Positions 59,453-64,000 of a stretch of DNA of 64,000 nt are shown piece after piece. The position numbers and the translations under genes were made by a program. This DNA is from Breviolum minutum Mf 1.05b.01 (Eukaryota; Sar; Dinophyceae; Suessiales; Symbiodiniaceae). Under the pieces are notes generated by a model. That model saw only the letters and a list, made by a program, of their open reading frames with translations. It was not told the origin of the DNA and made no database searches. How positions within the stretch are numbered: position 1 is the stretch's first letter; each line of letters begins with the position of its first letter. Location: positions 54,317 through 118,316 of the forward strand of contig DF240458.1 in NCBI GenBank assembly GCA_000507305.1. The letters run 5' to 3'.

Positions 59453-59575
59453 ATGCCATGGGATTCGGATTTTGACGTGAAGATGTACACAGAACAGGAC
59501 ATCACTATGGAAGGTGGGAACTTGAACGGGGCGGGGGAAGGAAATGAAGCAACTATGACAGGGATCATTAGATTA
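59453..59575 (+). CDS. probable first exon, acidic N-terminus
   Basis: ATG in a good context (ggcatcATGCC). MPWDSDFDVKMYTEQDITME then GGNLNGAGEGNEATMTG. The frame continues to 59656, but the last part is a dispersed element (59560-59659) shared with 63420-63523, so the exon probably ends near 59575. Confidence 0.55.
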
Positions 59576-59659
59576 CCTGTTTGGGGGATTAAACAATGCA
59601 AATGTATGGTAAATTTGAGGGATTTCTCCTTAATAGTGCATTGTTTGGGTTGGTAATAT
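59560..59659. mobile_element. AAACAATGCA/TGCATTGTTT element, copy 1 of 2
   Basis: 'tttgggggattaaacaatgcaaatgtatgg' and 'agtgcattgtttgggttggtaata' inverted arms. A second copy lies at 63420-63523. Confidence 0.7.
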
Positions 59660-60035
59660 AATGACCCCTGTATGAAGACATTCGACACTGATTTAGAGAA
59701 GGCGCATTTGGGATTATTTGAGAATGTTATATCTTGTGTAGTTCATACATCTAGGTACGATGTTTGCTTGTATTCAATATGGAGATAAAGTTGTAGAGTT
59801 GAAGTGATAGAGTTGTACATCGATGCAGAGTATATCTAAGCGCATTTGTACCCACAGGATTGTTTACTATTTTGAACCAGCGTTTGATCTTGGATTCAAG
59901 AGTAGTGCATGATATTGGCAGAGCTTTTGTATCCAAGAGCTTCATTGTTCTTGAATTTAAGAACGTGTGGAACGGTTAAGATTAGATTTATGCACAAAGG
60001 AGTCGCACAATATTTTTTCTGTCTCCGTATACAAG

Positions 60036-60082
60036 CTGTTGCGACCAACAACAGGCCCAAAGTGAACATTGCATGGCCTTAG
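60036..60082 (+). CDS. candidate short internal exon
   Basis: After 'tctgtctccgtatacaag', CCDQQQAQSEHCMAL with donor G|GTATGA. Weak because short. Confidence 0.35.
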
Positions 60083-60330
60083 GTATGAAATAAGTAGAAC
60101 TCTAGGTGTTGCTGTTGAGGACGTTTTTAAATTTCTACCCTACTTCGAGAAATCATTTTGGAGAAACAATATGTTTCAAAGGGATTAGTGGTAACTCAAC
60201 CATTACCTGGAGTTATAGGGCTATATATATACAGTAGATATTATGGGTGTTTGTCGTTCAGTTATGATACTGCCATATATTTATATTGATTTACAAAAGT
60301 GTATGTATACATACACTCCGGAAGGAATAG

Positions 60331-60417
60331 AAATCTGTTCCTCCAAAAAGTGCCTCAGGTTTCATGAACCGCACACTGGAGCCTGCTTTTAAGTCTATGC
60401 AGATGCTTGGTCGTTGA
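60331..60417 (+). CDS. candidate terminal exon
   Basis: KSVPPKSASGFMNRTLEPAF then KSMQMLGR, TGA at 60415. The acceptor would be 'ggaaggaatag'. Confidence 0.35.
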   Translation, partial: KSVPPKSASGFMNRTLEPAFKSMQMLGR

Positions 60418-61019
60418 CACTGAATTCCAAGGAGCTGGAATTTGTGTGAAGACTCTTACTAATCTTACAAGGTGGGCTACCCGAGCCGATCCTTACAAGT
60501 CTCTAAGGATCCAATCACCTTGTCAGATGGTGATTGGGGGCCCTATAAGTGTATAATCACCTACAAAAAACGCAAGGGTATTTAGGTTCCATGGGACCAT
60601 TCCTCAGGTAAGGTGAGCCAGGATGCCTAAGGGACTAGGCTTATGGGGCCCCTGTTGTACATGGCCAAGCAACTACACTAGGGGAAACCCAATTGGCACC
60701 TCACAACTCTCAAAAGATCCGTAACCATCAGAACCCACCGTTTTCCCACAGTTTTTACGGGTTTTTGTAGGGTTTCCAAAACCAATGTTTTTTTTCCATA
60801 GGTTTTTTTGGGGGGTTTTAGGGAATAAACTGAACTATTTTAGAATCATGTTTATAAAGCCCGTATATTTTTTTCATTTGAGTGTTGCTCGGATGTTGCT
60901 TGGGGTTTATCATACGTGAAGGAGGTACCTAGACCTATTGAGGTGCCTAGATAGAAATTCGAGAAGTTTCCTCTTGATTGCTTACTGTAAATGATACAGT
61001 GAATAAAGACCTATATAGT

Positions 61020-61118
61020 ACCCATAGGGCCTAGGGTCCATGTATGGTATATTTACCTACATTTGGTTGATGTTCATGATAGATTTAGGTAAATATACCA
61101 TACATGGATCCTATGGGG
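61020..61118. mobile_element. ATCCATGTATGG-family MITE, well preserved
   Basis: 'ccatgtatggtatatttacctacattt' and 'taggtaaatataccatacatggatcctatgggg' with TA flanks. Confidence 0.8.
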
Positions 61119-61277
61119 TATATCTTGGATGGTGGCACACGCGTTTATTTTTGAATCACTTAGGCACTAGAAGATATATCTGCTTGATGTGCTGAAGGGA
61201 CGACATAAAGCTACACATTCCCATGCAGCAAGAGAGGCAAGAAACCAGGAGGCACAAATTTATCCCAAAGTTTTGAT

Positions 61278-61395
61278 CCAAACCCAAAAAACTAGTTTTC
61301 TACACAAGAAAAGCGCACAAGATTATGTGGAAGGAAGATCATTTGCCTAAGCGTGTTGCTCGAAAATCTGACATGGACTGGGTGTTACAAGTCAG
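61278..61395 (+). CDS. probable exon, basic segment (pair with 61430)
   Basis: SKPKKLVFYTRKAHKIMWKE then DHLPKRVARKSDMDWVLQV, ending AG|GTGACT in phase 2. The 5' boundary is uncertain. Highly basic. Confidence 0.5.
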
Positions 61396-61429
61396 GTGAC
61401 TTTGAGTCCGTAGCAAAACCTGACTAAAG

Positions 61430-61517
61430 ACTTGGGAAGATTGATGGTCTCAATTTGATTAAGAAAAATGAGCAAAAGACTGTCTCAACATATGGAAGCA
61501 CCCTCGAAGTTGGGTGA
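61430..61517 (+). CDS. probable last exon after a 34-base intron
   Basis: One base completes Arg, then LGKIDGLNLIKKNEQKTVST and YGSTLEVG, TGA at 61515. Joined to 61395 it reads ...WVLQVRLGKIDGLN. The proposed intron (61396-61429) is only 34 bases, unusually short. Confidence 0.5.
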
Positions 61518-61787
61518 ATGGAAGCTGAAAATGCTCAAAAACACCCAAAATGCTAATCTCTTCAGTCAATTCTTTACATCAATTATATAAATAGCCACAC
61601 GCTGACACACAAGACAACAAGAATTCACCGCAACACAAAGTTTCACCATGAAACCGTTGACCAACAGACACCTAAATTCCAATGATAAGTCTCCTTCACA
61701 GACGTTGTGCTAAGGATAGAAGCCTATGCCTATGATGGCTGTGGTCAAGACACTTTGCGGGCGATTAAAGACGCAATCTCATACCCA

Positions 61788-61878
61788 CAGGATCCATGTA
61801 TGGTAGATTTATCTACATTTGGTTGATTGTCATGGTAAATGTAGTTGTTAAATACACCATACATGGCTGGTATGGGTA
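61788..61878. mobile_element. ATCCATGTATGG-family MITE
   Basis: 'cccacaggatccatgtatggtagatttatctacattt' and 'gttaaatacaccatacatggctggtatggg', TA flanks. Confidence 0.75.
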
Positions 61879-62138
61879 TGTTTTTGTTGGGAACTCTTTT
61901 GGAACTGATTTTTGTGATATCAATTTGTGTGCTAGGTGCCTTGTTCCGATAACACTTCAAGATGGAACCCTACATTCACAGAGTACTATACTTTGTAGTA
62001 CGGAGTACAGCAAATCATCTCCCAATTCACCACATCACACAACCACGTGGCACCACATCACCTGTCCTCGCAAACAACCACATAAAATCCCATCCCAGTG
62101 CCTTTCCTTACATCAGATCACATCACAAGACTCCAAGA

Positions 62139-62225
62139 CAGTACATCACATCACATCACATCACATCACATCACATCACATCACATCACATCACATCACA
62201 TCACATCACATCACACCACATCACA
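62139..62225. repeat. ACATC pentanucleotide array
   Basis: About 16 units of 'catca'. Confidence 0.95.
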
Positions 62226-62307
62226 CCACCACCACCACCACCACCACCACCACCACCACCACCACCACCACCACCACCACCACCACCACCACCACCACCA
62301 CCACCAG
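62226..62307. repeat. CAC trinucleotide array
   Basis: About 27 units of CAC, directly after the ACATC array. The poly-His, poly-Pro and poly-Thr frames over it are not genes. Confidence 0.95.
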
Positions 62308-62410
62308 TAACACCTGAAGGCTGGTGCACACAAAAAATTCTGATTTGGGCAGCGCGCCAGTTGGTGGCCCTTTGCACATTCTATAGGCAACTAACTTCTT
62401 TGGCTTGTAG

Positions 62411-62553
62411 GTTCTTTCCCCGCTGAAACTTCTGCCCCCAGTTTGTCTGGGCACCACTGGTACAAGAGATTGATTAACTTCAAATTGTACAGTCATAATC
62501 AATCATATCCTCGCATACCTACTTCCAAGGCCAGGTTTCTAAGGATTATATAA
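62411..62553 (+). CDS. probable terminal exon, unknown protein
   Basis: A strong acceptor 'aacttctttggcttgtag', then SFPAETSAPSLSGHHWYKRL and INFKLYSHNQSYPRIPTSKA, RFLRII, TAA at 62551. One regular frame. Basic C-terminus. Confidence 0.6.
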
Positions 62554-62731
62554 CAAGCCCCAGGCTCAGCATGACAACCTGTTTGTATATATCTCCGTGA
62601 ATCATTCTTGGCAGTCACGAAGTCACGTCGGTAAAGAATATGGATTGTTTTTCGCTCACCTGATTTGAGGATAGCTATGTTCTCCTGCGGCAAGCCAACA
62701 TCACACATCATATCGGTTCCTTTTCGTGAAG

Positions 62732-62783
62732 ATGAGCAGCGTCGGTTTCAAAACCGTGGCCACAGTCCCGTGCAATGGCAGAG
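62732..62783 (+). CDS. candidate short first exon
   Basis: ATG in context (gtgaagATGAGC): MSSVGFKTVATVPCNGR, donor AG|GTACTT. A GGATGTCC element fills the sequence after the donor; splicing at its right end (CGAAG at 62925) would add about a dozen codons. Confidence 0.4.
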
Positions 62784-62784
62784 G

Positions 62785-62930
62785 TACTTGGATGTCCCAG
62801 TAAGTTAGTAAATTATTACTTAGTAAATGGGTAACCTTTTCAAAAAATGGTGTATAGCGTATATTGTTGTATATTGGGGTGAAAACCCACTTACTAACCA
62901 TGTACAAACTTCCTGAGGTCCCGAAGATGT
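62785..62930. repeat. GGATGTCC/GGACATCC long inverted-repeat element, likely intronic
   Basis: 'cttggatgtcccagtaagttagtaaat' and 'ttactaaccatgtacaaacttcctgaggtcccgaag'. Confidence 0.65.
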
Positions 62931-63139
62931 ATGGTTGGAATGGAACACATGCGGAGTCCATCAATAGTAATGATTCTTACCATCAGTTGAATTTTTATTA
63001 TTTTCATATGTCATTATATTCAATTACAATTGTTTAACAAACATGTAAACTTCATGAAGAATACCCCATCAGTACCCAAATGCTTTGCCGGTCAATAGGA
63101 AATTAATTTGATACCTATTGACCGTTATATAATACCTGG

Positions 63140-63233
63140 CCAAGTGTTTTCTTCCACAGGTTTGTGTTCACTGCCAAGTAGGGGGAAATGATCCAATTTG
63201 CCGTTTTTGCTACAATTGGGTGGTTCATACACC
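63140..63233. mobile_element. CTAG-TIR element, degenerate
   Basis: Core 'ccaagtagggggaaatgatccaatttgcc' and 'aattgggtggttcatacacc'; ends lost. Confidence 0.5.
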
Positions 63234-63302
63234 TTTGAAATTTAACATGGAACCTGAAGGTTTTGCCTTTTCCGAAGAGGCATTTTCACGTTCTGTGTTT
63301 GA

Positions 63303-63420
63303 AAACTGAAATACCTCGATGTTGTTGTTTCAACATACTTGCCTCGCCCGATGATGTGCAACACAATCACCGATGGCCGATTGACTCAGTTTATGGGTTT
63401 TGGTCCAGACAGATCATTAA
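63303..63420 (+). CDS. candidate exon, unknown protein
   Basis: KLKYLDVVVSTYLPRPMMCN then TITDGRLTQFMGFGPDRSLK. Open until an AAACAATGCA element at 63420, the same arrangement as 59453-59575 with its copy. No acceptor seen; the start is unknown. Confidence 0.45.
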
Positions 63421-63523
63421 AATACCCATTTGGGGGGGATCAAACAATGCAAATGTATGGATAATGTATGGTAGTTTGGCAGGATTTCCCTTACAATAGT
63501 GCATTGTTTGGGTTGGTAATACT
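63420..63523. mobile_element. AAACAATGCA/TGCATTGTTT element, copy 2 of 2
   Basis: 'tttgggggggatcaaacaatgcaaatgtatgg' and 'agtgcattgtttgggttggtaata'. Confidence 0.7.
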
Positions 63524-63958
63524 TTGACCGCTACCAAACAAAGTTTCTGGAAGGATACACCGCGTGAACACGTTTCTTAGCCAAATAGGTATATAAAGAA
63601 TGGATTCCTAGAGAAAAATTGAATGGCAACCTCCTATATGTTTCTGAAACGTTTTTGTTTTCAAAGATGGTGGATTCATTTTGTCGACCCTTAGCACTCA
63701 AAATTTTGGGGATGATTGTTTGATGGCGTTATTTTTTTTCAAATGGAGCCAAGTCTCTATATGAAATGACATGAAACCCAGGTGGGTGAAGATTCCGGGT
63801 CTCAAACCCCAAAAATCCATCAAAAACAAAACAAATTCCTTGACGACCAAAAATCATGACCCCCAAAACTCCCAATTTTTTGGGCGATTTTACGGAGTCC
63901 CATTTTTTGTTCTATTTCCCCACCTGTCAGGTGAGGGTTGTTAGATTTTATGTCAGTC

Positions 63959-64000
63959 TCCTCTTCTCCTTCTTCTCCTTCTTCTCCTCCTTCTCCTCCT
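63959..64000. repeat. TCTCCT/CTT pyrimidine microsatellite at the window end
   Basis: 'cctcttctccttcttctcctt...' continuing past the window. Confidence 0.9.

Noticed and set aside
61796..62502. Poly-His, poly-Pro, poly-Thr and poly-Val frames
   Set aside because: They are translations of the ACATC and CAC arrays. Only the exon after 62410 is kept.

Overview
The window looks like nuclear DNA of a large, repeat-rich eukaryotic genome, most likely a dinoflagellate. It has no long uninterrupted genes, no operons and no rRNA or tRNA genes that I could recognise. Coding potential comes as short exons, usually 30-270 bases, many with a pyrimidine-rich AG acceptor and/or a GT (once GC) donor, nearly all on the + strand. 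One recognisable protein domain is present: the C-terminal RNase H part of a Ty1/copia retrotransposon (47644-47976), of a type common in dinoflagellates. The GC-AG intron at 39201-39305 fits the same assignment. The assignment is inference; no species is claimed.

The space between exons is filled by at least fifteen families of short (70-200 bp) non-autonomous inverted-repeat elements (MITE-like), each present two to about nineteen times. One family (about 100 bp, ends CTAG, 4-5 bp target duplications) behaves as an introner: the copy at 39205-39305 sits between two in-frame exons, and TSD plus element form a precise GC-AG intron. A second family (left end GTACCT) forms the donor of two further introns (3650 and 21470). 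Most other families insert at TA, as Stowaway/mariner-type MITEs do, and lie inside introns or directly against splice sites.

Layout. 0.3-4.3 kb: exons of one or more + strand genes separated by MITE families. 5.5-9.1 kb: several candidate exons, some unresolved for strand. 9.4-10.2 kb: two open frames on the - strand. 11-18 kb: mostly elements with isolated exons. 18.4-21.8 kb: two well-supported two-exon gene ends (19612-20081 and 21390-21735). 22.6-36 kb: many isolated exons between elements. 36067-36141: assembly gap. 38.4-39.6 kb: the end of one gene, then, 95 bases on, a small two-exon gene for a protein with a possible N-myristoylation site. 40-46 kb: further exons, including a long terminal exon at 44056-44548. 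46.5-47.1 kb: a TTG-rich microsatellite with a second gap. 47.6-48 kb: copia remnant. 48.4-64 kb: terminal exons, a 365-bp GAT/GAC array, more MITEs and other microsatellites.

Most proteins are not recognisable, so functions are mostly not assigned. Exon calls rest on open frame, splice-site context and phase agreement read by eye; several could be chance readings. RNA-seq or protein similarity searches would settle them.
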